From Paraburkholderia sp. BL10I2N1 (GTDB taxonomy: Bacteria > Pseudomonadota > Gammaproteobacteria > Burkholderiales > Burkholderiaceae), in NCBI RefSeq assembly GCF_004361815.1, contig NZ_SNWA01000001.1, positions 558,001 to 622,000 of the forward strand: a DNA stretch of 64,000 bases. The letters are read 5' to 3'. Below the pieces are notes generated by a model that was not told the DNA's origin, did not search any database, and saw only the letters and a program-made list of their open reading frames with translations. Shown piece after piece: positions 18,902 to 27,836 of this stretch. The position numbers and the translations under genes were made by a program. The number at the start of each line of letters is the position of its first letter. Within the stretch, counting starts at the first letter, position 1.

Positions 18902-18982
18902 TGCTTCGAGCGGACCAGCGGTGCGCAACAAGCGGAGCGCTTCCTGCATCGACGACAGGAAATCTTTGTTCATCTTCGCCAT
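18902..18982 (-). pseudogene. N-terminal stub of a PHB-depolymerase-family esterase
   Basis: Minus-strand MAKMNKDFLSSMQEALRLLR and then TAGPLEA resembles the conserved opening of LpqC/PHB-depolymerase-type esterases of Burkholderia. Nothing of the hydrolase domain follows; the frame runs antisense into the SagB remnant. Confidence 0.4.
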
Positions 18983-19011
18983 TGGTGTCATGTTGAAGCA
19001 GCCGGCCAAGC

Positions 19012-19030
19012 TAGCTAAATCGTTTAGCTA
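19012..19030. promoter_or_regulatory. Perfect operator-like palindrome
   Basis: TAGCTAAA-TCG-TTTAGCTA, 8-bp arms. It shares the TAGCTAA core with the palindrome upstream of the antitoxin gene at 37702, but no toxin-antitoxin gene is seen here. It may be the relic control site of a lost gene. Confidence 0.4.
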
Positions 19031-19626
19031 ACACCGCCTTGGCCGCAGGTGAAGCGTGGAATGCACCCAGTACGACGACCGACGCGATCGTGGCGAGCGC
19101 GAGCTCGGGAGTCACATCGGATGCAATGCTGGCGAGTCCAGCACCTGAATGTTCAGTTGCTGTTTACCGGCTCTCGCCGACTCCAGGTCCTGTCTGGAGA
19201 AGTGCTTCAGGCCAAGCACCAAGGCCCGGCCCGTAACCGTTTCACTGACGGTCTGGGCGTGGACCGCCAACTGGTTGCGGATCGCTGTGCGGATGGGGAA
19301 TGGGTCACTGAACCTCCCGATATGGGGCCACGACAAGGCTGTGCCCCAACCGGGCCCTGTGCACCGCGTGCGCTGATCGACCGCGGTAGATCGAGCCTCG
19401 GCGCAACGTAGCGGACAAAAACGGAAAAAAGAGTGCTTTCAACCATTGTGACTTGTGTATGCTCGACGAAGGCAGGATTCTGGAAAATCCAGTCAAACAA
19501 TCGGAAAGACCAGTGCGGCTCACGACATGCCGGCCAGGATAGTCTCTGCAGTTTTTCGTGATGTCGCGGCAGGTTTTCATTGGTGGCGGGATGGCTATCA
19601 GGTCGATTCGAGTTGGCGAAAGCAAG
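19031..19626. other. Gene-free stretch upstream of the transglutaminase pair
   Basis: No recognised gene. A minus-strand frame at 19112-19336 (IRNQLAVHAQTVSETVTGRA, LGLKHFSRQDLESARAG) has protein-like composition and may be another decayed gene. Confidence 0.35.
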
Positions 19627-20499
19627 GTGACTGAGCCGCAGCGCCTGACCGTGCGACACCTCAGTGTCTACCGGTATTCGGAGCCGGTTCGCTTTGGCGA
19701 ACACCGCATGATGTTCCGGCCTAGGTCCAGCCACGATCTGCGCCTCGTCACTACCCAGCTCCTGATCACACCGACACCGGCGCGGCTGTACTGGCTACAC
19801 GATGTCTTCGACAATTCGGTGGCGGTTGCCACTTTCGCGGGCCGGGCGAAGGAACTGCGTTTCGAAAGTGTGCTGACGCTCGAGCATTTCGAGTCGCCGC
19901 TACCTGATTATTCGCTTGAGCCGTATGCCACAACCTGGCCCTTTGCGTACACGAACGAGGAAGCGTCTGATCTTGTGAATGCCCGCAACCGCCAATACCC
20001 GGACCGCGATGTCGACGTCTGGGCGCGGCATTTCCTTGCGGCCGACGGACCGACCGGCACCATGTCGCTGTTACGCGCGATGACGCTGGAAATCAAGGAC
20101 AACTTCTCGTATGTGCGGCGTAACGAGAAAGGGGTCTATCGGCCCGCCGACACCTTGCGTCACCGAAGCGGCAGTTGCCGGGATTTCGCAGTTCTGATGA
20201 TGGATGCGGTTCGCTCGCTCGGCCTTGCCGCGCGGTTTGTCAGCGGCTACATCTTCGTCCCCGACTGCGACACGACGCAGGGTGGCGGCGCCACCCATGC
20301 CTGGGTACAAATCTATCTTCCCGGTGCCGGTTGGGTCGATTTCGACCCAACCAACAGCATCATCGGCAATCGCCATCTCATCCGTGTCGCCGTTGCCTGG
20401 AATTACTATCAGGCCTTGCCTCTGTGGGGGACCTGGCACGGCGCCCCGCATTCATTCGGCGGCCTTGAAGTCCAGGTGAGTGTCACCGAAGATCGCTGA
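19627..20499 (+). CDS. Transglutaminase-like cysteine protein 1
   Basis: About 290 residues from the GTG of VTEPQRLTVRHLSVYRYSEP, a typical start for the bacterial transglutaminase N-domain; longer starts at 19558 and 19591 are possible. The triad is intact: Cys near 184 in SGSCRDFAVLMMDAVRSLG, His near 224 in ATHAWVQIYLPG, Asp in GWVDFDPTN. Such proteins are probably amide hydrolases or crosslinkers; substrate unknown. A second copy of the family starts 29 bp downstream. Confidence 0.85.
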   Translation: MTEPQRLTVRHLSVYRYSEPVRFGEHRMMFRPRSSHDLRLVTTQLLITPTPARLYWLHDVFDNSVAVATFAGRAKELRFESVLTLEHFESPLPDYSLEPYATTWPFAYTNEEASDLVNARNRQYPDRDVDVWARHFLAADGPTGTMSLLRAMTLEIKDNFSYVRRNEKGVYRPADTLRHRSGSCRDFAVLMMDAVRSLGLAARFVSGYIFVPDCDTTQGGGATHAWVQIYLPGAGWVDFDPTNSIIGNRHLIRVAVAWNYYQALPLWGTWHGAPHSFGGLEVQVSVTEDR

Positions 20500-20527
20500 T
20501 GGCTTCCGCTACAGAAAGGTCAGTCCC

Positions 20528-21331
20528 ATGAAACTCCGCGTTGGCTATGAGCTGGTCTATGAGTGTCCGCAACCGACACCGATGATGTTGATGCTGAACA
20601 CGCACTATTCCCGTGTGGAAGATGTTCTCGCTGCCGATCTTCTGGTGGTCGATCCGCCGGTTGCGATCACCCAGTATCGCGATGGTTTCGGCAATCTCTG
20701 CAGCCGGATCGTCGCGCCGCAAGGGCGTATTTCGCTATCGACGACGGCATTGTTCAACATCTCGGACGAACCCGAGACACCGGAGCCGTTTGGCCAACAG
20801 CATCCTGTCGAGGAGTTACCAGGCGAGTACCTGGTTTTCCTGCTCGGCAGCCGATATTGCGAGACCGATCTGCTTTCCGACACCGCTTGGCGATTGTTTG
20901 GGACGTCGCCGCCCGGCCGCGACCGGGTACAGGCGATCTGCGATTTCGTTCATCGGCATATCACCTTCGGCTACGACCATGCGCGACCAACCAAAACAGC
21001 CTGGCAGGCCTATCACGAGCGCCGGGGCGTCTGCCGGGACTTCGCGCATCTGGCGGTAACCTTGTGCCGCGCCATGAATATCCCGGCCAGGTACTGCACC
21101 GGCTACATCAGTGATGTCGGCTTGCCTCCGCCCTACAGCCCAATGGATTTCGCGGCCTGGTTCGAGGCCTATGTCGGCGGTTGCTGGCAAACCTTCGATG
21201 CGCGCAACAACGCGCCGCGGACCGGCCGGGTCTTGATGGCACGCGGGCGGGACGCCGTTGACGTTGCCATCAGTAACAGCTTCGGCCCGACCAAGCTCGT
21301 CAAGTTCGACGTTCGGTGCGCGCCGGAATGA
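20528..21331 (+). CDS. Transglutaminase-like protein 2, catalytic His position altered
   Basis: 267 residues from ATG 20528, preceded by an AGAAAGG ribosome-binding site; the frame is open from 20480. N-domain MKLRVGYELVYECPQPTP. The Cys is present near 169 (RRGVCRDFAHLAVTLCRAMN), and the Asp lies in WQTFDARNN. Where the catalytic His would stand the sequence reads MDFAAWFEAY, with Ala at about 209. Either the subfamily is non-catalytic, or His is supplied elsewhere. Probably co-transcribed with transglutaminase 1 as an active/inactive pair. Confidence 0.82.
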   Translation: MKLRVGYELVYECPQPTPMMLMLNTHYSRVEDVLAADLLVVDPPVAITQYRDGFGNLCSRIVAPQGRISLSTTALFNISDEPETPEPFGQQHPVEELPGEYLVFLLGSRYCETDLLSDTAWRLFGTSPPGRDRVQAICDFVHRHITFGYDHARPTKTAWQAYHERRGVCRDFAHLAVTLCRAMNIPARYCTGYISDVGLPPPYSPMDFAAWFEAYVGGCWQTFDARNNAPRTGRVLMARGRDAVDVAISNSFGPTKLVKFDVRCAPE

Positions 21332-21544
21332 ATCGACGGCACATGCCCTGATGCCATCGGCGATGGTCTCGAGCCCGCGTGAGACAAGCAACGCACGACT
21401 GCAGGGTTTGCGCGCTGGCGACAGCGGTAGCGTAAATTACTAAAATGTGCATAACTCGAGAGTGCCGAGTTCTCGCGCCTTTCTCACGTCTCATCTTGGC
21501 TTCGTGAGCGCCGATCCAGTTCTCGGTAATCCGATCCGGCTCGC

Positions 21545-21862
21545 TTAGTTGCCTTCGCGCGCCAGTCTCATTTTCAGGCGACTGTGCTCAATGCTCAAGT
21601 CGACCCATTCGTCGGTCAATGCCTTGAAGCGCTTGTAGTTGTCGATCTGGCGGCGCACCTCGCTCAGCGCGTCGCGCGCAATGTACTCAGTTCGGCTCTT
21701 CCTGTCCCGCGTATAGCTCAGTTGATAGTACGCCCCACTCTGGTTGGCGGGGTTCTTGTATTGGCAGCTGAGTGAGCCTGGGCGCATTTCATCGATCTCG
21801 GCGAGCTTCGCCTTAATCGTCTCAATGCGTGTTTCGATTTGAAGGAGGCGTTTTTGTGTCAT
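21545..21862 (-). CDS. DUF6788-like protein carried by the insertion sequence
   Basis: 105 residues: MTQKRLLQIETRIETIKAKL starts a coiled coil, then a central segment SCQYKNPANQSGAYYQLSYT and a second basic helix region (ALSEVRRQIDNYKRFKALTD). The central Tyr-rich strand resembles the DUF6788 pattern. The ATG at 21862 is chosen because a near-consensus promoter ends only a few bases upstream, which would make the mRNA leaderless. It lies inside the element and divergent from the transposase, so it may regulate or assist transposition. Confidence 0.7.
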   Translation of the reverse strand: MTQKRLLQIETRIETIKAKLAEIDEMRPGSLSCQYKNPANQSGAYYQLSYTRDRKSRTEYIARDALSEVRRQIDNYKRFKALTDEWVDLSIEHSRLKMRLAREGN

Positions 21863-21865
21863 TTT

Positions 21866-21897
21866 TATAGCATACAAATGCTATACTTGACTGTCAA
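21866..21897 (-). promoter_or_regulatory. Near-consensus promoter with overlapping palindrome inside the IS
   Basis: On the minus strand TTGACA (21897-21892) is followed after 17 bp by TATGCT (21874-21869); transcription would begin at or near the ATG at 21862. A perfect palindrome TATAGCAT-ACAA-ATGCTATA (21866-21885) covers the -10. It lies between the two divergent genes, so a protein bound here could control both. Confidence 0.65.
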
Positions 21898-21917
21898 CAA
21901 CGACTCGAAGACAAACG

Positions 21918-23310
21918 ATGTCGCTTTGGATGGCTTGGTGGGACGCGATCTGGTTGTTGCGTCCAGCGTTCTCGCGCCTGCGCAGCTTCATGTGGTTCGC
22001 AACTGTTGGCGGCGGTGCGCACCGAGTTGCTGGGCGTGACCAGCATCGTGCGCGCGCTCAAACTGCGACCGGTCCTGTACAACAAGCTTCGTGACAGCTT
22101 GCACAGCAACGCCGTGCAACTCGATCAGCTCTCGGCGCTGTGGACTCAAGCGGTGTTGCGCTTGTTCCCGGATCCGCTACGCGTCAATGGCCGGCGCGTC
22201 CTGGTCGGAGATGGCATCAAGGTGGCTAAGTCAGGCAAGAAGATGCCCGGCGTGAAGCTGCTGCATCAACAGTCCGACTCCAACACCAAGCCCGAGTACA
22301 TCATGGGGCACTCCATGCAGGCAGTCAGCATACTCGTGCGGGCCGCCCAAAGCGTCTTCGCCGTACCGCTGGCTGTGCGCATTTACGAAGGTCTGGTGTG
22401 GTCCAACCGTGATCGCCGTACCTTGCTCGACAAGATGATCTCGCTGCTGGGCATCGTCGAGGTGAAGGAGCCGTTCTACTTCGTCGCAGATGCGTACTAC
22501 GCCGCTCGCAAAATCGTCAAAGGTCTGCGCGATCAGGACAACCACCTGGTGACACGGCAGAAGTCCACTGCCGTCGCCTATGAGCAGTATGAGGAACAGG
22601 GGCCGCGCAAACGAGGCCGCCCCAAGCTCTATGGTGAGAAGATCAAACTCAAATCGCTGCTGGACGATCCGAGGGATGTCCAATGCGCTCCCAGCCCGGT
22701 CTATGGCGAGGAGAACGTCACCATCCAGTATCGCGTCATGAATCTGCTGTGGCGGCCGTGCGCACGGGTCGTTCGCTTCGTCGTCGTGATTCACCCTCGC
22801 AGGGGGACCTGCCTGTTGATGTGTACCGACGTGACCCTGGATCCGATCGAGATTATCCGACTGTATGGGTTGCGCTTCAAGATCGAGCTCAGCTTCAAAC
22901 AGGCGGTACATCGGATCGGCGCATTCGCGTATCACTTCTGGATGCAGGACATGAAGCCGCTTACCCGCACAAGCGGCGATCAATACCTTCATCGCGAGTC
23001 GCTCGAGTACCGCAACGCGGTCAAGCGCAAGATCCACGCGTATCACGTCTTTATCCAGGCCGCCATCATCTGTCAGGGACTGCAAAACTATCTGGCAGTG
23101 GCGTTCCCTTCGCACGTCTGGAACTCCTTTGGATCGTGGCTGCGCACCGTCCACCCCGGGATCCCTCCATCGGAACTGGTCGTCGCTAATGCCCTACGGC
23201 AAAGCCTTCCCGAATTTCTCGTGAACAACACTGGAAGCCACATCTTCGCAAAATTCATCATGAAAAGGCAGGATACCGAAACCTTTGAAATGTTCTCAGC
23301 GGCCGCATAG
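21918..23310 (+). pseudogene. DDE transposase (IS4-like) with a frameshift near codon 30
   Basis: The true N-terminus appears to be MSLWMAWWDAIWLLRPAFSR from ATG 21918, but that frame is left between about 21990 and 22020 for the frame read as VRTELLGVTSIVRALKLRP onward. The rest (about 434 codons) is intact: LVGDGIKVAKSGKKMPG with the first Asp, FYFVADAYYAARKIVKGL with the second, and YGLRFKIELSFKQAV with the likely Glu. The shift of one base probably kills the gene unless it is a programmed frameshift. Confidence 0.75.
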
Positions 23311-23476
23311 TACAAAAACCAGGCCAAACGAGTGATGCTCACGGTGAGCGCTTACCCTGTAGGGCATAAGCTCTGACCCTGTTCATCCCTGAAAACTCGG
23401 CACTCGCGAGTGACTAATCGCCGACATCTTTATTGCATTTCGCCTCAATGTATCTTTCCATGTGACTACGATCCAA

Positions 23477-24487
23477 ATGCCATCTTCTATCGTTTCCATT
23501 ACGAGGATCGGAGCGCTCGCCGCCTCGCTGTGCGGCATCCTGGCCATAACGGACTACGCGAATGCCGCAGATAACGTGATCGTGCTCGATTCCGGCGAAG
23601 CGCAACTGACGCTGATCGACGAGACCACGCACAAGGTTATCGGCACAGAGCCGACCGGCAAGGAACCGCACCATCTGATGATCACGCCCGACGGCCGCTC
23701 CCTGATCGTTGCTAATTCGGTTTCGAACAATTTGATGTTTCTCGACCCGCACACCGGTAAGGTGCAGCGTACCGTGCAGGACATCGAAGACCCGTATCAA
23801 CTGGGCTTCTCTCCGGATCACAAGTGGTTCGTCACGGCCGCGCTGCGCATGGACCGCGTCGACATCTACCGCTATGACGGCGCGAATATGGCGCTGGTCA
23901 AGCATATCGAACTGGCGAAGACTCCTAGCCACATGACGTTCGCCACGGACAACCGCACCGTGTTCGTCACGCTGCAGGATTCGGGCGAACTGGCTGCGAT
24001 CGATCTGCCGACCCTGAAAGTGCTGTGGAAAATGCATGTGGGCAATGAACCCGCAGGTCTCTGGATGACCCCTGGCGACAAATATCTGCTGGTCGGCATG
24101 ACGGGCGAAGACGATGTGACCGTGGTCGACTGGCACAAGCAACAGATCGTCAAGAAAATTCACACGGGACGCGGCGCGCATAACTTCCGCAACCTCGACG
24201 ACGGCAAGCATGTGGTGGTTTCCAATCGCGTCGAAAGCACCATCAGCATCATCGATTACACGACACTCACCAACGTCGGCGATATCACCGGCCTGATGCC
24301 CGGGCCTGACGACATGGAACTAACCCCGGACAAGCGCTATCTATGGGTGGGATTTCGCTTCGCGAAGCATGTGGGCATCATCGACATGACGACCCACAAG
24401 CTGATCGAGACCATTGCGGTCGGCCGCTCGCCGCACGGCATCTATTTCGACAACCGCGCGCCCGTCGTGTCGCCTAACCCCGACTAA
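23477..24487 (+). CDS. Exported YVTN/YncE-like beta-propeller protein
   Basis: 336 residues; a GTG at 23462 would add five. Signal peptide from MPSSIVSITRIGALAASLCG with cleavage near NAA-DN. Repeated blades: HHLMITPDGRSLIVANSVSN, SHMTFATDNRTVFVTLQDSG, PDDMELTPDKRYLWVGFRFA. This is the 40-residue YVTN repeat layout of periplasmic seven-bladed propellers. The membrane hydroxylase gene follows after 52 bp on the same strand, so the two are likely one transcript. Confidence 0.82.
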   Translation: MPSSIVSITRIGALAASLCGILAITDYANAADNVIVLDSGEAQLTLIDETTHKVIGTEPTGKEPHHLMITPDGRSLIVANSVSNNLMFLDPHTGKVQRTVQDIEDPYQLGFSPDHKWFVTAALRMDRVDIYRYDGANMALVKHIELAKTPSHMTFATDNRTVFVTLQDSGELAAIDLPTLKVLWKMHVGNEPAGLWMTPGDKYLLVGMTGEDDVTVVDWHKQQIVKKIHTGRGAHNFRNLDDGKHVVVSNRVESTISIIDYTTLTNVGDITGLMPGPDDMELTPDKRYLWVGFRFAKHVGIIDMTTHKLIETIAVGRSPHGIYFDNRAPVVSPNPD

Positions 24488-24539
24488 GCCTGGTTTTTCG
24501 ACGCCACACTTGCATGACTGGCAGATCACGAGGATTCTG

Positions 24540-25547
24540 ATGTTCCATGAAATCGTCGCGCAACTCGACAATATGGTGTCCGCGCTGCAAACGCTTCTGT
24601 ATGTCGACGTCTTGCAGCCGTTCTTCTACCGCTTCGGCTTGATGGGTTACGACGAAGACACCTATGACGCGTTGTACTGGGTGATCATCGGCGTGCTGGA
24701 AATCGTTGTGACATATCTCGCGCTGCGGCCACTCGAAGCATTGCGTCCCATTGAGCAGTGGCAGCATCGCAAGGCGCTGCGCGCCGACGTGATCTACACG
24801 TGGATCGCCAAGCTGGGCATCATCAACATCGCGTTCTTTTTCATGCTCCAGCCGCTGTTCGACCACTGGCAGAGCCTGATCTCGATCTACGACATCCCGA
24901 ACATCGACATCGACAGCCTGTGGCCAGGCGTCACCGATCAGCCGCTTGTCTCGTTCCTGATCTACCTGGTGGTGCTCGATTTCGCCGGCTACTGGTATCA
25001 CCGATGGCAGCATCGTTTCGGCGTCTGGTGGGAACTGCATGCGGTGCATCATAGCCAGCAGCAGATGTCGTTGTGGAACGATGACCGCAATCATTTTCTC
25101 GACGACATCATTCAGGCAGCGTTCTTCGCGGCGATTTCGTTGTTTATCGGCGTGCAGCCGACGCAGTTCGTGGTGCTGGTCGCCGTCAGCAACTTCATGC
25201 AGAGCGTGCAGCACGTCAATGCGCGCTTGCCGTACGGCTGGCTGCTCGAACGCATCATCGTCAGTCCGATCTTTCACCGCCGCCACCACGCGGTGGGCTA
25301 CGGCCATGAAGGCTCCGCTTACGGCTGCAATTTTGGCGTGCTGTTTCCTTGGTGGGACATGATGTTCCGCACCGTTTCATGGAACCCTGCCGTCGAGCCG
25401 ACCGGCATCCGCGACCAGCAACGCGTGCCGCATGGCTCAGGGCGTTCATATGGCGACGGATTGATCGCACAGCAGTGGCTCGCGTTTGGCCGAATTGCGA
25501 AGCGTCTGCGCGGGCAAGGGAACTACGCCGGCGGTGCCGTGCAGTAA
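24540..25547 (+). CDS. Sterol desaturase/fatty acid hydroxylase family membrane protein
   Basis: 335 residues from the ATG of MFHEIVAQLDNM. Several hydrophobic helices (LYWVIIGVLEIVVTYLALRP, IINIAFFFMLQPLF, SFLIYLVVLDFAGYW, IQAAFFAAISLFIG). The di-iron histidine clusters are all present: HRWQH, HAVHH and HRRHH. Such enzymes hydroxylate or desaturate lipids. Which lipid is not evident; hopanoid, ornithine lipid and fatty acid are all possible. Pairing with a secreted propeller is unusual. Confidence 0.87.
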   Translation: MFHEIVAQLDNMVSALQTLLYVDVLQPFFYRFGLMGYDEDTYDALYWVIIGVLEIVVTYLALRPLEALRPIEQWQHRKALRADVIYTWIAKLGIINIAFFFMLQPLFDHWQSLISIYDIPNIDIDSLWPGVTDQPLVSFLIYLVVLDFAGYWYHRWQHRFGVWWELHAVHHSQQQMSLWNDDRNHFLDDIIQAAFFAAISLFIGVQPTQFVVLVAVSNFMQSVQHVNARLPYGWLLERIIVSPIFHRRHHAVGYGHEGSAYGCNFGVLFPWWDMMFRTVSWNPAVEPTGIRDQQRVPHGSGRSYGDGLIAQQWLAFGRIAKRLRGQGNYAGGAVQ

Positions 25548-25652
25548 GTGCAACCGACGCCGTGCACCTTGTTGCTGCGGTCGCACAGCGCTGCGCAGCA
25601 CGTTTGTGACCCGGTCTAAAGAAACCCGACAGCGCCGTTCGTCCGTGGTCGG

Positions 25653-25763
25653 CGCCTGCAACCGGGCATCGATTTCGGCCAGAGTGATCGTTCCGTACTG
25701 CACCGAGTCGCGCTTGCCAAACATATTGTGGTTGATACCGTGAAGCATCAGGATCTTTTTCAT
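25653..25763 (-). pseudogene. aroQ: N-terminal fragment of type II 3-dehydroquinate dehydratase
   Basis: Minus-strand MKKILMLHGINHNMFGKRD then QYGTITLAEIDARLQA is the AroQ N-terminus, including the catalytic Tyr region. Homology ends after about 37 residues and an unrelated frame continues to 25446, so it cannot be active. It starts 19 bp after aroE and was the last gene of the minus-strand operon. Confidence 0.72.
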
Positions 25764-25782
25764 TCGTCACTCCGTTGCACCT

Positions 25783-26619
25783 TCAATCCAGCGGCACCGT
25801 GAGCCGGTCGATCACGGTACGGGTCTGGGGCCGCACGCCTCGCCACCAGTCGAATGCTTCCGCCGCCTGCTCCACCAGCATGCCGACACCGTCCGCGACA
25901 CCCAGCACGCCCGCATTGCGAGCGAGTCTCAGGAAGGGCGTCAATCGTTTGCCATAGACGAGTTCGTAAGCCGCGCCTGCAGGACTGAAAGCGCTCGGTG
26001 GGACAGGCGGCAGGTTGCCGGTAAGGCTGGCCGACGTCGCGTTGACCACCAGGTCGAACTGTCCCATCGCCTCGAGGTCGCCGTACCCGCAGGCGGCAAG
26101 CGGACCGCTCGTAGCGACTTGTTCGACCAGCGCCCGAACCTTGACAATGTCCCGGTTAGCGACGACCAGTTCAGCAGGTCGCGCGGCAAGGAATGGCAGC
26201 AATGCACCACGCACCGCCCCACCGGCGCCGAGGATCAGCACTCGCCTGCCGGCCATCGGCAGGTTCAGGTTGACCTCGATGTCGCGCACCAGACCAACAC
26301 CGTCAAAATTCTCAGCGACGATCCGGCCGTCGCTGAAGCTCAGCGCATTGGCGGCACCGGCCAGTGCCGCGCGTTCACTGCGTTCATCGGCCATCGCGAA
26401 CGCCTTCAGCTTGAACGGCGCGGTCACGTTCATGCCTTTGCCGCCCGCTGCAATGAACGCGCGCACGGTCGCGGCAAACGCGTCCTGCGGCTCCAGCGGT
26501 CCTTCGATTGCCGTATAGGACATGTCCTGCTGCGTCTCCTGCGCGAAGAGACCGTGGATCAGCGGGGATTTCGTATGGCCGATCGGGTTGCCGATCACAG
26601 CGTACTGGTCAGTCATCAT
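25783..26619 (-). CDS. aroE: Shikimate dehydrogenase family protein
   Basis: 278 residues. NADP-linked interconversion of 3-dehydroshikimate and shikimate, or quinate in catabolic relatives. Seen: GNPIGHTKSPLIHGLF, substrate Lys in MNVTAPFKLKAFA, nucleotide-binding GAGGAVRGALL and NATSASLTGNLPPVP. Its start overlaps the upstream CoA-transferase stop (ATGA). Being in a LysR-controlled operon with a remnant aroQ, it is more likely catabolic than the housekeeping aroE. I infer this from context only. Confidence 0.88.
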   Translation of the reverse strand: MMTDQYAVIGNPIGHTKSPLIHGLFAQETQQDMSYTAIEGPLEPQDAFAATVRAFIAAGGKGMNVTAPFKLKAFAMADERSERAALAGAANALSFSDGRIVAENFDGVGLVRDIEVNLNLPMAGRRVLILGAGGAVRGALLPFLAARPAELVVANRDIVKVRALVEQVATSGPLAACGYGDLEAMGQFDLVVNATSASLTGNLPPVPPSAFSPAGAAYELVYGKRLTPFLRLARNAGVLGVADGVGMLVEQAAEAFDWWRGVRPQTRTVIDRLTVPLD

Positions 26620-27836
26620 GGCCTCGCTTTTGAATACAGCACACCTTCAGTCTGCATCGCGTCGATCTCGGCAGCGCAGAAACCCAGCGATTGCGCCACT
26701 TCGGCGTTGTGCTGACCGAGATCGGGCGCGACCTCGCGGATTGTCGTGTCGCAGTCGGAGAAACGGAACGGCAGGTTCGGCAGACGCAACTTGCCGTAGC
26801 GCGGGTGCTCCTGCTCGACCACCATGCCGCGCGCCACGATCTGCGGATCGACAAGCACTTCGTCAATGCGCTGCACCTTCGCGCAAGGCACGTCGATGCC
26901 ATCCAGCAGCTCAAGCACCTGCGCGACCGGTCGGCTTGTCACCCAGGGCTTCACGACGGACAGAATGTCCAACCGGTTCGCATTGCGTCCCGCGAGGGTG
27001 TGAAAGCGTGTATCGGCGCCAAAGCCGGCCGGTCCTCCATGCGCCTCGACGAGCGACGCGAAGCGCTTCCAAGCGTCGTCCACCTGGGCCGCGATTACAA
27101 GGTCGCCGTCGGCGGCACGAAACACGCCATAAAGCGTCGACGTGGGCATGTCGTGACCGGTCTGCTCCGGCAAGATGCCTTGCATCGTGTAGCACTGCAC
27201 CGCGTATTCGTGCATCGACACCAGCGTGTCGTAGAGCGCCATGTCGATGTGCTGGCCGCGGCCGCTCTTCACGCGACCGAGCAGCGCGGCATTGATCGCC
27301 GCCACCGCGTGAATACCGGTGTACATGTCGCCGAGCGAAATGCGCATCAGCGGGGGCGGCTCGCCGGGAGTGCCGATCATCTGCATGATCCCGCTCTTCG
27401 CTTCGGCAATCAGACCGAAACCGGCGCGATGCGCGTCCGGTCCCGTATGGCCGTAGGCCGAGATTGAGCAGTAGACCAGTTTCAGATTTCGCGCGGACAG
27501 TTCGTCGTAACCGAGCCCGAGTTTGTTCAGCGCACCCGGCCGGTAGTTCTCGACGAACACGTCCGCCGAGTCGCACAGTCGCTGCATGAACTCCTTGCCG
27601 CGCGGGTCCCGCATGTCGACGCTGACGCCGCGCTTGCCCATGTTGAGTTGCAGGAAGTAGCCGCTCTGCTCGTCGTCGAGCACAGTGGCGTGCTGACGAC
27701 CCGCATCGCCGCTGCCGGGCCGCTCGACCTTGATGACTTCGGCACCGAGCGCCGCAAGACAGCGCCCAACATACGGACCGGCCAGAAAATGGCTGTAATC
27801 GACGACGCGAATACCTTCGAGAGGACGTGCTTGCAT
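26616..27836 (-). CDS. Family III CoA-transferase (CaiB/BaiF)
   Basis: 406 residues. LEGIRVVDYSHFLAGPYVGR, VIKVERPGSGDAGR and KRGVSVDMRDPRGKEFM are family hallmarks; the catalytic Asp is probably that of ISLGDMYTGIHA. Start and stop each overlap neighbours (MaoC upstream, AroE downstream), so the genes are translationally coupled. Probably activates the pathway acid, with the MaoC protein acting on the resulting CoA ester. Confidence 0.9.
   Translation of the reverse strand: MQARPLEGIRVVDYSHFLAGPYVGRCLAALGAEVIKVERPGSGDAGRQHATVLDDEQSGYFLQLNMGKRGVSVDMRDPRGKEFMQRLCDSADVFVENYRPGALNKLGLGYDELSARNLKLVYCSISAYGHTGPDAHRAGFGLIAEAKSGIMQMIGTPGEPPPLMRISLGDMYTGIHAVAAINAALLGRVKSGRGQHIDMALYDTLVSMHEYAVQCYTMQGILPEQTGHDMPTSTLYGVFRAADGDLVIAAQVDDAWKRFASLVEAHGGPAGFGADTRFHTLAGRNANRLDILSVVKPWVTSRPVAQVLELLDGIDVPCAKVQRIDEVLVDPQIVARGMVVEQEHPRYGKLRLPNLPFRFSDCDTTIREVAPDLGQHNAEVAQSLGFCAAEIDAMQTEGVLYSKARP

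Larger units (their letters stand above)
21454..23411 (+). mobile_element. Insertion sequence with a frameshifted transposase and a divergent passenger gene
   Basis: Ends are an inverted repeat of about 21 bp: ACTCGAGAGTGCCGAGTTCT on the left (21454-) and, read from the right (23411-), ACTCGCGAGTGCCGAGTTTT, differing at two positions. Inside are a minus-strand DUF6788-like gene and a plus-strand DDE transposase. No clear target duplication. The length, 1958 bp, is accounted for by the two genes. Family name not determined; the transposase looks IS4-superfamily-like. Confidence 0.75.
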
